Assembly (NCBI RefSeq): GCF_001548095.1
Contig: NZ_AP014815.1
Location: forward strand, 1,053,656 to 1,117,655
Direction: 5' to 3'
Length of the DNA: 64,000 bases
DNA from: Geminocystis sp. NIES-3708
Lineage (GTDB): Bacteria; Cyanobacteriota; Cyanobacteriia; Cyanobacteriales; Cyanobacteriaceae
This document shows, in pieces, positions 29,490 through 38,464 of this stretch (position 1 is its first letter; the number at the start of each line of letters is the position of its first letter). Made by a program: the position numbers and the translations under genes. The notes beneath the pieces were generated by a model. It did no database searches. It had not been told where the DNA came from and saw only the letters and a program-made list of their open reading frames with translations.

Positions 29490-30575
29490 ATGGTTAAGGT
29501 ATCTAAAAATTTAGCTTCTAGTTTATTTGGTGCAGTTCTTTTTACCGGAGTATTAACTGGTTGTGAAAGTAAATCTAATTCGTCCGTCAGTGCACCTAGT
29601 ATTGATCCCAATCAAACAGTCATGATTAAAGGTGCTGGAGCTACATTTCCTGCTCCATTATATCAGCTATGGATACAGAAATATAGCGAAGAAAAAGATA
29701 AACAAAATATTAAAATTGCTTATGATTCCGTCGGTAGCGGTGCAGGGGTTAAAAATTTCTTAAGTGAAAATGTAGATTTTGGTGCTAGTGATGCACCTTT
29801 AAATGAAGAAGAAAAGCAAAAAATGCCTAAAAATAGGGGTAAGGCTTTACAAATTCCCATGACAGGAGGATTAGTTGTTTTTGCTTATAATCTCTCAAAT
29901 TATGAAGGATTAGAGGATATTCGTCTTTCTAGGGATAGTTATTGTGGTATTGTTACTGGCAATATTACGAAATGGAATGATCCCCAAATTATGGCGGATA
30001 ATCCTGATTTAAGATTACCAGATCTTCCCGTAATTTTTGTTCATCGTTCTGATGGTAGTGGAACTACTTTTATCTTTACAAGTCATATCGAAAAAGTCTG
30101 TAATGATTGGAAAGCAGGAGCAGGAAAAAAGGTTGAGTGGCCTTCGGGCATTGGGGCTGATGGAAATGAGGGAGTAAGTACGCAAATTCAACAAACTGAT
30201 GGTGCTATTGGCTATATTGAGTATTCTTACGCTAAAACCAAAAATTTAAAAACAGCCACCATTGAAAATAAAGCAGGTAACTTTATTAAGCCTTCTCCTG
30301 AAAGTGCTTCTAAAGCATTTGCTAATACTAATGTCCCTGACGATTTTGCTTTGGTGATACCAGATACAGACATTACTGATGCTTATCCTATTGTCGGTTT
30401 AACGTGGTTGCTTCTATATGCAAACTATAATGATCCTAATAAAATAGAAGTTATTAAAAATTTTGTACAATGGAGTTTAATCGAAGGAGACCAAAATGCA
30501 AGTACTTTAGGTTATTTACCTATTCCTGATGATTTACAAGAAAAGGTGATCACTTCCCTTAATAATAGTTTTTAG
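29490..30575 (+). CDS. pstS: Phosphate ABC transporter substrate-binding protein PstS
   Basis: 361 residues. The signal peptide ends in LTGC (Cys25), a lipobox. Mature sequence shows the PstS signature GAGATFPAPLYQLWI and the phosphate-binding loops SVGSGAGVKNF, DFGASDAPL and HRSDGSGTTFIF. It captures phosphate in the periplasm for PstCAB. No pstC, pstA or pstB lies nearby, so it is a stand-alone copy. A Pho-box-like repeat upstream fits induction by phosphate starvation. Confidence 0.95.
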   Translation: MVKVSKNLASSLFGAVLFTGVLTGCESKSNSSVSAPSIDPNQTVMIKGAGATFPAPLYQLWIQKYSEEKDKQNIKIAYDSVGSGAGVKNFLSENVDFGASDAPLNEEEKQKMPKNRGKALQIPMTGGLVVFAYNLSNYEGLEDIRLSRDSYCGIVTGNITKWNDPQIMADNPDLRLPDLPVIFVHRSDGSGTTFIFTSHIEKVCNDWKAGAGKKVEWPSGIGADGNEGVSTQIQQTDGAIGYIEYSYAKTKNLKTATIENKAGNFIKPSPESASKAFANTNVPDDFALVIPDTDITDAYPIVGLTWLLLYANYNDPNKIEVIKNFVQWSLIEGDQNASTLGYLPIPDDLQEKVITSLNNSF

Positions 30576-30708
30576 TATCAGGCTTTGGGCTAGAGAAAAT
30601 GAGTTGATTAGGTTATGATAAAACCCTCAAAAGTAATTCGTTACTAATATTTCTCTTTTGCCCTTTGCCGTTTATTTTTTATTATTAGAACAAGATCTAA
30701 GTTAAGTT

Positions 30709-31299
30709 TTACCATCCCGTAATAGCAGGAGTATCAAGAAAAGTTTTTTCCTGATTGTGTATCGAATTTTGATTTTTCGGAGTTTCTCTTACTTCGATAC
30801 AAAAAGTTGCCGTATTAAAGCCACCAAAACGTTTTACAGTGCTAGTTCTCATCCTAATATCATCGGTGACAAACCAAAATCTTTCATGAATTGTCATGGT
30901 CTCATACTCTGTAGTTAAAACTAGAGCATCATCATGATCTAAGTAATATTCTCCAGCAACGGGTACTATTTCAGCATAACCTCTTTCTCTTAATAATTTA
31001 CCTTGTCGAGGATTATCAGTGGCAGGAATTAAGGCAAAAACTGTCTCACCTTTGTGATCTTCATTTTCCTTATCCCATTGCATAGCACCATCCCACGTTA
31101 CATAAGAACCACCAACAGATAATTCTGGTTCAAAGGAGTGCATTTGACAAATTTCGACTATTTTAGGGTCATTTTTGTTTAATGTCTCTACTTTAATTTC
31201 AGATCCTCCTGTTTCTGCTCTTCTAAAGGGTAAATGATGAGTTGTACGCTGCGATCGCCATTTTCCTGCACTATTTTGAAAAAAGGTTAAACCATCCAT
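30709..31299 (-). CDS. cpcS: Phycobiliprotein lyase CpcS
   Basis: 196 residues of the lipocalin-like CpcS/CpeS lyase family. Diagnostic blocks are FFQNSAGKWRSQRTTHHLPF, AMQWDKENE, GETVFALIP, ERFWFVTDDIRMRTSTV and RFGGFNTATFCIEVR. It attaches phycocyanobilin to Cys-84 type sites of phycocyanin and allophycocyanin subunits in the cytoplasm. Presence shows a phycobilisome-containing organism. Single gene, convergent with pstS. Confidence 0.93.
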   Translation of the reverse strand: MDGLTFFQNSAGKWRSQRTTHHLPFRRAETGGSEIKVETLNKNDPKIVEICQMHSFEPELSVGGSYVTWDGAMQWDKENEDHKGETVFALIPATDNPRQGKLLRERGYAEIVPVAGEYYLDHDDALVLTTEYETMTIHERFWFVTDDIRMRTSTVKRFGGFNTATFCIEVRETPKNQNSIHNQEKTFLDTPAITGW

Positions 31300-31379
31300 A
31301 AAATGTAAAAAAAATTTAGATTAACAGATTATCTTATCATAAGTAATTTATAAAGATGAATAGGAATAAAAATATTTTA

Positions 31380-32468
31380 TTAATAAGAATTCAACTTTAA
31401 TAAAGACTGAGAAAAAATTAAACCACTATAAAGTTGAAAAGCCTCATCCCAGATATTTTTCTCTCGATGAAAAAGATTAATATGAGATTCAATTTGTTTT
31501 AACATTTCAGGAAATTGTATCACCCCTTCGCCAAATAAATTAAAATCGGACCATAATTTTTGCTCAGGCATATTATTAGTTAATAAATTAATTAAAATTT
31601 GCCATTTTTCTTTAGAAGTTTTTTGTTCTTTGATCATCTTTAAACCTTGATCAAATTTATAAAAATTATCAGTAAATCTTAAAATTAAATTATTTGATAA
31701 TAAATGTAAATCATAAAACTGTGCGTAATCTAGTATAGATTGTTTTCGATATGGTTTTCCTTTAGCATCAAAATTTAAAGTTAACTCAAAGATGGGAATT
31801 AAACCCTGTACTTTATTATTGATATTATTCCATTTGAATGTTATTTCTTTTTCTTTTTGCTCTTTATCTTCCACTAAAATAGTTACTTGTTCACTATCTT
31901 GAATAATATATTTTACTTGATAAACTACGATTTTATTAATGTTCTTAATCGTTTCACAAAAACAAGGTATATTAACTTGAGATAATTCTGTTTGCCAATA
32001 ATTAAGTTCGCCTAAATGACCAGTTTTATATAAACGCCAACTACGAGTAGGTATTTGTAAAGTAGCAGTATAATTATCGATGTTCATAATTTTAGATAAC
32101 TTAGGCGCTAAGATTTTTTTTTCAATTAAACTAACAGACTCTAAAATTAATACAGCTAAATCTTGACCATTTTCAATATTTTTAAAATCATTAATTTTTT
32201 TTTGCTTTATTTGTTTTTCAATTTCAACTATTCTTTCAATACTATCACGAATTATTTTAATTAAAGTTGGATCAGGATATATACTATCTTTAATAATTTG
32301 ACGATAATTTGCTTCTGCTTCTTGGAAATTTCCTTCTCTTTCTAAAATTAATGAATAATAGTATTTTATCCATAAATTATCATAATCATCCATAGCTAAT
32401 TGATTTAAAATTTCTTTAGCTTGATTATAATTTTTGTTCTCAATTGCTAGTTTTACTTCTTCAAACAT
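31380..32468 (-). CDS. Unknown protein with N-terminal TPR-like helices
   Basis: 362 residues, no signal peptide or membrane segment. Residues 1-60 form two TPR-like helical hairpins (YNQAKEILNQLAMDDYDNLW, YSLILEREGNFQEAEANYRQ). The middle is beta-rich with a conserved-looking TRSWRLYKTGHLGELNYW and CFCETIKNI, and the C-terminal part is helical. I do not recognise the family. It lies directly downstream of rsmE on the same strand (85 bp), with cpcS following, so it may belong to their transcript. Confidence 0.6.
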   Translation of the reverse strand: MFEEVKLAIENKNYNQAKEILNQLAMDDYDNLWIKYYYSLILEREGNFQEAEANYRQIIKDSIYPDPTLIKIIRDSIERIVEIEKQIKQKKINDFKNIENGQDLAVLILESVSLIEKKILAPKLSKIMNIDNYTATLQIPTRSWRLYKTGHLGELNYWQTELSQVNIPCFCETIKNINKIVVYQVKYIIQDSEQVTILVEDKEQKEKEITFKWNNINNKVQGLIPIFELTLNFDAKGKPYRKQSILDYAQFYDLHLLSNNLILRFTDNFYKFDQGLKMIKEQKTSKEKWQILINLLTNNMPEQKLWSDFNLFGEGVIQFPEMLKQIESHINLFHREKNIWDEAFQLYSGLIFSQSLLKLNSY

Positions 32469-32553
32469 TTTAATAATTTTATTTCGCTAATGGTTAATAA
32501 TTAATCAATATTTTGAAATTTATTTTTTGTTATTAGTATTTAATTCTCAATTC

Positions 32554-33282
32554 TTATTTATTACTTATTTCACCAACAGAAGCGATTAAAGACATCGCCA
32601 TAATCGGTGCAGTAACAGCCCTTAAAATTCTTTTACCTAAAGAAATTTCTTGAAATTTACAGTCAGTAGCTATTTGAACTTCATTAGGAGTCCATCCTCC
32701 TTCACATCCAGTAGCAATCACAATTTCCGAAGCATAATCAGATAAATCCCTTGTCAAAAAATTAAGTAAATGAGGTGCATTTGTACGGGCAACACCGATA
32801 TATTTTGGAATATTTCTGTCACTCATCTTCTTGAAAGCCTCAAAAATAGATACTGGTTGGGCAATATAAGGCACTATTTGTCTTTCTGATTGTTCTGCCG
32901 ACTCTATCGCTATTTTACGCCATCGTTCCAATTTATTGTCTTTGGGTTTTAATAAAGTGCGCTCACTGATGACGGGCTGTAATTGATTGACTCCTAATTC
33001 TGTGGTGCAACGAATAATATCTTCAAAACCATTCCCTTTTGGTAAAGCAACTATTAAAGTCACAGAAGAATTCAATTCCCGATTTTCTTGAAGATAATTA
33101 ATAATTTCTCCTCCTCTATCTGTCAATTTTACCAACCAACAATTTCCTTTCCCATCTAAGGCGATAAAATTTTGTTCATTATTGAGTCTAACTACTCGAC
33201 GTAAATAATGTTCTTGTTCTGAAAAAAGGTTAATCAGATTATCTTGTTTTTGATGAGGATTAATAACTAAACGGTATAACAA
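32554..33282 (-). CDS. rsmE: 16S rRNA (uracil-1498-N3)-methyltransferase RsmE
   Basis: 242 residues, family length. N-terminal PUA-like domain has HYLRRVVRL near residue 26. The C-terminal SPOUT trefoil-knot domain shows the SAM-binding motifs IATGCEGGWTPNEV and LGKRILRAVTAPI, plus the SAEQSERQIVP element. It methylates N3 of U1498 in 16S rRNA. First gene of the minus-strand set running to cpcS. Confidence 0.95.
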   Translation of the reverse strand: MLYRLVINPHQKQDNLINLFSEQEHYLRRVVRLNNEQNFIALDGKGNCWLVKLTDRGGEIINYLQENRELNSSVTLIVALPKGNGFEDIIRCTTELGVNQLQPVISERTLLKPKDNKLERWRKIAIESAEQSERQIVPYIAQPVSIFEAFKKMSDRNIPKYIGVARTNAPHLLNFLTRDLSDYASEIVIATGCEGGWTPNEVQIATDCKFQEISLGKRILRAVTAPIMAMSLIASVGEISNK

Positions 33283-33376
33283 ACTAATTAAAATTTTAAG
33301 CTAACTTGATTATTTTTTTACTATAACGATATTTATTTAATTTCTGAATCTAATTTTTGACTCTAATTCCTAGTGT

Positions 33377-33723
33377 ATGAATTATTATATAACTATAAAG
33401 CTATTTAAGATTTTAAAAAGATATAAGCTAATAAAAATTATCATACTGTTTTTATTAACCATAACGATCAATTTTTCCGTAGCTGACCCCAGTTTAGCGA
33501 ATATTATCAAACAAACAGAAGGACAAGGACAAATGCTATATCAAGCCAGAAATCGCCTAGTAGATAATAACGGGAATAGGGAGAATATAATTTTGTAGGA
33601 ATATTACCTCAATTAGCAGAAGAAAAATCTATCACCGTATCACTACCTGTTAAGGAAACATATCTGACTCTCAAAATACCTTATCCCGTTTTATTGGAAT
33701 GGCAAGAAATCGCCAACAAATAA
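33377..33723 (+). pseudogene. Decayed DUF3122-like secreted protein gene
   Basis: The first frame (33377-33598) encodes a signal peptide followed by GQMLYQARNRLVDNNGN, the conserved N-terminal motif of cyanobacterial DUF3122 proteins, and then stops early. In the +2-shifted frame, 33580-33723 encodes LPQLAEEKSITVSLPVK...PVLLEWQEIANK, which resembles the usual C-terminus of the same family. The central part, perhaps 60-70 residues, is absent. So an internal deletion plus frameshift is likely. Family assignment is from memory of the motifs. Confidence 0.6.
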
Positions 33724-33916
33724 TTATTAGTAGCCAGAGAAGTTTGCTCATGAGGATGAAAAAAGCGGAAAAAATCAAAAATAAACTGACTTATTTTTAT
33801 GTAGCATTATTTCTATCTTTAATTATTCATGTTTAATTTTTAACTTATAGTTGGCAATCTATACAAAACTTAATACAATAAGAAAGAGATTCACTAAGTA
33901 TAAATTACTATTAGTC

Positions 33917-35494
33917 ATGATTAGTTCAGAATTTCCGTGGCTTACCGCAATTATTCTTTTTCCATTCATAAGTGCCTTTGCGATTCCTCTTATTCCTGAT
34001 AAATATGGTAAAAATATCAGAAACTATGCTCTTAGCGTTGCTTTAATCAATTTTTCTTTAATAATTTACGGTTTCTGGCAAAATTATACTACTACTACTA
34101 AAGATTTTCAATTACAGGAATCTTATAGTTGGTTACCTCAAATTGGTTTAAATTGGGCATTAGGAGTTGATGGTTTATCAATGCCCTTAATCATCTTATC
34201 AGGTTTAATTTCTACCCTTGCAATTCTTGCTTCATGGCAAGTCAAACACAAATCTAAATTATATTTTTTCTTATTATTAGTTTTATATAGTGCTCAAATC
34301 GGTGTATTTGCAGCTCAAGATTTATTTTTATTTTTTATTATGTGGGAATTAGAATTAGTTCCCGTTTATTTATTAATATCTATTTGGGGTGGGAAAAAAC
34401 GCCTTTATGCCGCCACAAAATTCATTCTTTACACCGCCTTAGCTTCTATTTTCATTCTCGTTGCTGGTTTAGCCATGGCATTTTATGGGGATAACTTCAC
34501 CCTTAATATCGCTGAATTGGGCATGAAAAATTATCCTATAGCTTTAGAAACATTAGCTTATGTAGGATTCTTAATCGCTTTTGGTGTAAAACTACCTATT
34601 TTTCCATTCCATACATGGCTGCCAGATGCCCATAGCGAAGCCTCAGCCCCTGTATCGATGATTTTAGCCGGAGTTTTGTTAAAAATGGGGGGATATGGTT
34701 TAATTCGCTTCAATATGGAGCTTTTACCTGATGCTCATATCAAATTTGCTCCTTTATTGATTACATTAGGGGTAATTAATATAGTTTATGGTGCATTTAC
34801 TGCCTTTGGACAAACTAACCTTAAACGTCGTTTAGCTTCTTCTTCTATTTCCCATATGGGATTTGTTTTAATTGGTATCGCTTCCTTTACTGACTTAGGT
34901 TTAAACGGTGCGATGTTGCAGATGTTGTCTCACGGTTTAATAGCCGCCGCTTTATTCTTCCTTTCAGGAGTTACTTATGAAAGAACTCATACCCTAATGA
35001 TGGATGAAATGGGAGGCATGGGAAAAATAATGCCAAAAACCTTTGCTTTATTTACAGCAGTTTCTATGGCTTCTTTAGCTTTACCCGGCATGAGTGGTTT
35101 TGTCAGTGAATTGAGTATTTTCTTAGGAGTTGCCCAAAGTGATGCTTATAGTTCAACTTTTAAAGTAGTTATCCTCTTTTTAGCTGGAGTTGGTTTAATT
35201 TTAACTCCTATTTATTTACTTTCAATGTTAAGAATCGTTTTTTATGGTAAACAAGAAACCAGTTTAAAATTAGAGGGTTTTTCTTTTGATGCTAAACCTC
35301 GTGAAATTTTTATTACTGCTTGTTTAATTTTACCAATTATCGCTATTGGTTTATATCCTAAAATTGCGATGGATAGTTATGATGTGAAAACAGTTGAAAT
35401 AGCTAGTAAAGTTCGATCTTCTTTAGAAGTTATTGTCTTAAAATCTGATCTTAATTCTGAAGCTAATTTCACAATTGCAGATATTAATCATTAA
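33917..35494 (+). CDS. ndhD: NAD(P)H-quinone oxidoreductase subunit 4 (NdhD1/2-type)
   Basis: 525 residues from ATG 33917. A longer in-frame extension to TTG 33851 exists, but family members begin as here ([11 protein letters not shown]). About 14 membrane helices. Proton-channel signatures include the Glu in [14 protein letters not shown], Lys in [20 protein letters not shown], and [15 protein letters not shown]. NdhD forms part of the membrane arm of thylakoid NDH-1. The FHTWLPDAH and [15 protein letters not shown] blocks point to the respiratory/cyclic-flow D1/D2 type rather than the CO2-uptake D3/D4 type. No other ndh gene is nearby. Confidence 0.93.
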   Translation: MISSEFPWLTAIILFPFISAFAIPLIPDKYGKNIRNYALSVALINFSLIIYGFWQNYTTTTKDFQLQESYSWLPQIGLNWALGVDGLSMPLIILSGLISTLAILASWQVKHKSKLYFFLLLVLYSAQIGVFAAQDLFLFFIMWELELVPVYLLISIWGGKKRLYAATKFILYTALASIFILVAGLAMAFYGDNFTLNIAELGMKNYPIALETLAYVGFLIAFGVKLPIFPFHTWLPDAHSEASAPVSMILAGVLLKMGGYGLIRFNMELLPDAHIKFAPLLITLGVINIVYGAFTAFGQTNLKRRLASSSISHMGFVLIGIASFTDLGLNGAMLQMLSHGLIAAALFFLSGVTYERTHTLMMDEMGGMGKIMPKTFALFTAVSMASLALPGMSGFVSELSIFLGVAQSDAYSSTFKVVILFLAGVGLILTPIYLLSMLRIVFYGKQETSLKLEGFSFDAKPREIFITACLILPIIAIGLYPKIAMDSYDVKTVEIASKVRSSLEVIVLKSDLNSEANFTIADINH

Positions 35495-35495
35495 T

Positions 35496-35529
35496 AATTA
35501 ACAATTAACAATTAACAATTAACAATTAA
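35496..35529. repeat. Heptamer tandem repeat, about 4.9 copies of AATTAAC
   Basis: Perfect 7-bp units begin at 35496, 35503, 35510 and 35517, with a near-complete fifth. It starts two bases after the ndhD stop. Heptameric short tandem repeats are characteristic of cyanobacterial intergenic DNA. Confidence 0.9.
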
Positions 35530-35544
35530 TCTCTGATTACCTGA

Positions 35545-35655
35545 GATAAAACCCATTTAATCTGCTTCCTTTTAAATTAGTCACAAATAAAAAAACTCAT
35601 AAGCTAAAACGCATTTAACTTGCATTTTTTCAAACTAATGAAAACACCTAAAAAT
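35545..35655. repeat. Two degenerate ~50-bp direct repeats
   Basis: 35545-35594 and 35603-35655 align over about 50 bp with roughly 70 percent identity by eye; both contain TAAAAC-CATTTAA followed by TTGC/CTGC and a T-rich segment. The remaining sequence to 35797 has ATTGCCT-type heptamers (near 35660-35680) and no gene. Confidence 0.5.
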
Positions 35656-35797
35656 CTTGCCCATTGCCTATTGCCTGTCTTTACCACTAGCTTATCTTGT
35701 GCATAGTTGTTATTGCAAGAGTGCTGATTAGACATCTTTAAAAAAAGAAACTTAAAATTAATTATTGTTTAAAAATCATCAATTGCCTATTGATTAC

Positions 35798-37306
35798 CTA
35801 AAGATTTAACCACTGTGCAACGGTAGGTGGCAACGGTAATAAAATGGTAATTAACAAAATTAGTGCTAGTAATCCTAAAAAGTCTCTAACATTATCCAAT
35901 TCTGTAACATCATTTAAAGCTGGTTGATCTGTCACTGGCATAAATATTAAAATTATTGCCCATAACAAAAATTCTCCCCGTACTAGAGCTAACATTATGA
36001 CTAAAATTCGAGTTATCTGTCCGATGATTAGAGCTTTTCCTTGTCCAAACATAGCATGAACCATATGTCCCCCGTCAAGTTGTCCTACGGGCATTAAGTT
36101 TAAAGCGGTGATGATTAAACCTATATAACCTGCTACGGCGGCTGGATGTAAACCAATGGCTTGATCTGCTACTAATTTACTACCTAATGCAATTTTACTA
36201 ATAATAGCAAACAAAAGAGAAAAGCGAGGATCTAATGCTTCAAAATTTAACATATTTATCTGTTCAGGCATTGGTACTACTTTAGAATAGGCTAAACCCC
36301 ATACTAATACTGGTATAGTTACTAAAAATCCACCAATAGGGCCTGCGATCGCCACATCAAAAACTGCTTTACGATTAGGCATAGGAGATTTAATGGAAAT
36401 AAAAGCACCAAAAGTACCTAAAAAGAAGGGAATAGGAATAAAATATGGTAAAGTTGTACGAATTTGATAGTAAACGGCGAAAAGATAATGACTTAATTCA
36501 TGAATACCTAAAATAGCAATTAAAGATAAACTATAGGGTAATCCTTGCAAAATTAAGAATGGATTTGTTTCTAATTCTGAAACTTGTACACCACTAATTT
36601 CTGCACCAATAATAGTAGTTGTCAAAATGGTTAATAATAATAATACTAAAGCCATACCCGGACGAGTTAATTTTTCTTGGGGTAATTTTTCTTGAGCTTT
36701 ATTAGAATAAGGATTTGGTACTAATGCAAAAAAAGGTTGACCTTGTAATGTTTCTTGAAAGATAACTAAAAAACGATCCTCAAAAACTTTTTCTAAATTA
36801 TTCTTAACCATTGGATAAGCTTTTTCTGGTGCTGTCATTAATTTACCCATACACAAAATTGCTTGAGGTAAATAATCAATTTTTTGTAGATAATAAACTC
36901 CCCAAGGAAAGCAATCTCTTAAGGCTTTTTCTTCTTGTGCGTTGATAGGATGAGGTGGCTTATTTTTTTCTTTATTTTCAGATTCAGATTCTGGAGGTGA
37001 TTTTTCTAAATTTTCCATCGTAGATGGAGATTGATGATCCGATTCTTCTTTTTTTGGTGGTATTTTACCTATTTCAATCAACCAAATGTAGAGTAAAGGG
37101 GAAAGAAGTAAAGGAATAAAGATGAGAATTGGTGGCATGGAATTTTGATTCGGATTAATCATATACCATCCTGCCCAAATTAACGGTGGACTCATTAAGG
37201 CTAACCATAATAACCAAATGGGAGTGGTGGTAATTTTGCCTATATTTCGTTTAATTACCATATAACTAATGGTACTGAGCAAGAGAAAAAGAATAATTAA
37301 TTCCAT
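35798..37306 (-). CDS. Site-2 family intramembrane metalloprotease (EGY-like)
   Basis: 502 residues. Two N-terminal membrane helices precede a charged Glu/Lys/Pro-rich loop (about 80-125) and a soluble domain with DCFPWGVYYLQKI. A multi-helix catalytic core follows. Zinc motif HELSH lies near residue 268 and the third ligand in NLMPVGQLDGGH near 404. These are the canonical S2P residues, so the enzyme should be active. The architecture matches the cyanobacterial/plastid EGY branch, which cleaves membrane proteins in thylakoid or plasma membranes. Substrate unknown. Confidence 0.9.
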   Translation of the reverse strand: MELIILFLLLSTISYMVIKRNIGKITTTPIWLLWLALMSPPLIWAGWYMINPNQNSMPPILIFIPLLLSPLLYIWLIEIGKIPPKKEESDHQSPSTMENLEKSPPESESENKEKNKPPHPINAQEEKALRDCFPWGVYYLQKIDYLPQAILCMGKLMTAPEKAYPMVKNNLEKVFEDRFLVIFQETLQGQPFFALVPNPYSNKAQEKLPQEKLTRPGMALVLLLLTILTTTIIGAEISGVQVSELETNPFLILQGLPYSLSLIAILGIHELSHYLFAVYYQIRTTLPYFIPIPFFLGTFGAFISIKSPMPNRKAVFDVAIAGPIGGFLVTIPVLVWGLAYSKVVPMPEQINMLNFEALDPRFSLLFAIISKIALGSKLVADQAIGLHPAAVAGYIGLIITALNLMPVGQLDGGHMVHAMFGQGKALIIGQITRILVIMLALVRGEFLLWAIILIFMPVTDQPALNDVTELDNVRDFLGLLALILLITILLPLPPTVAQWLNL

Positions 37307-37390
37307 GTTTATTTATAATAGTAACGCTGTCAGCTATTTTTAGGATTATCTTGAAAAAAAAGAAGATAGTAAATAATCAATAATTTTAAA

Positions 37391-38077
37391 ATGAACTCTA
37401 ATCTTAATTCTACAGAAAAAAATAACCATCAGACAAACCAGACTAATCCCCGTTATAAATCTCCAAAACTTATTTTAGAAAATATTTTTGCTTTTTCTCC
37501 TAATCGGGATACCCTAGGAGGTACTTCTTATCTACTGATTCATCCTAAAGGAAATATTTTAATTGATTGCCCATTATGGAATGAATTTAATCAAAAATTT
37601 TGTCTTGAGAAAGGAGGTGTAAAATATTTATTTTTAACTAATCGTGATGGTATTAGTAAGCATATTAGTCAAATAAAAAAAGAACTTGACTGTGATTTAA
37701 TTATTCAAGAACAAGAGGGTTATTTATTACCTCATCAAAACCCAATTACTTTTGTTCAAGATTATCAAATATATGATGATTGTCAACTGATATGGACATC
37801 TGGTTATTCTCCCGGATCTTCTTGTTTATATTATGATGGTAATGGTGGAGTTTTGTTCTCAGGCAGACATTTATTACCTATTGGAAATAATCAAGTTACC
37901 GCCTTAAAATTAAAAAAAACGTTTCATCATCCAAGACAATTACGTAATGTAAAGTTATTATCTCATCGCTTTTCAAAAGAGAATTTAAACTATATATGTC
38001 CGGGAGCAAATACAGGTTATTTACGGGGTAAAGGTTTTATTGATAATGCTTATACGAGTATGAGTATTCTTAACTAG
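37391..38077 (+). CDS. Metallo-beta-lactamase-fold protein lacking metal ligands
   Basis: 228 residues. The fold is visible as the opening LGGTSYLLIHPKGNILIDCPLW, a strand-turn FLTNRDGISKH in place of the THxHxDH motif, SGYSPGSSCLYY in place of TPGHTPGS, and VLFSGRHLLP in place of the GDxLF motif. Each usual histidine/aspartate metal position is changed, so it is probably not a hydrolase. I believe related cyanobacterial proteins share this degeneration, suggesting a retained non-catalytic role. Divergent from the S2P gene with an 84-bp gap. Confidence 0.75.
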   Translation: MNSNLNSTEKNNHQTNQTNPRYKSPKLILENIFAFSPNRDTLGGTSYLLIHPKGNILIDCPLWNEFNQKFCLEKGGVKYLFLTNRDGISKHISQIKKELDCDLIIQEQEGYLLPHQNPITFVQDYQIYDDCQLIWTSGYSPGSSCLYYDGNGGVLFSGRHLLPIGNNQVTALKLKKTFHHPRQLRNVKLLSHRFSKENLNYICPGANTGYLRGKGFIDNAYTSMSILN

Positions 38078-38464
38078 AATGTGATGAAAAAGTTTTTTGG
38101 TGAAGGTAGGAGATAGGATGTAAGCTGAATTCAATATAAGAATAAGAGACAACTGACTCTCGTTGACAAGCTGACACAGAGATAGGGGGATTATTTTTTT
38201 TGTTAATCAATCAAATTATTTTAAAAATGCACAAGTATTGGGAAATTTTTTCTCATGTAGTATTTCTTAACAATTGTTTTTCAATGTTATAAACTAAATG
38301 TATTATATTATAGAAAATAAGTAAAATTTGAAATGTTGACCGTTAAAAAATCATCAGAAAAATAGGTAAAAAAAGAATGTGTTTAATCTTTTTTGAAGTT
38401 TTATCTTGTTAGAGAAAAATAAATAACAAGATAATTATATAAACCTGTCGATAATATAAAAAAA
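38078..38464. other. 387-bp intergenic region
   Basis: No gene supported. It contains a second copy of the CTGACTCTCGTTGACA motif (38153-38167, first at 27320) and otherwise AT-rich sequence upstream of the REC-kinase gene. No clear promoter or RNA structure was recognised. Confidence 0.5.

Noticed and set aside
33851-33916. TTG-initiated extension of NdhD
   Set aside because: Known NdhD proteins start near the [11 protein letters not shown] block that follows ATG 33917; the extension is basic and unlike the family.
35496-35529. Possible CRISPR or origin iteron array
   Set aside because: Units are only 7 bp with no spacers and no cas or dnaA gene nearby, so it is a simple heptamer tandem repeat.
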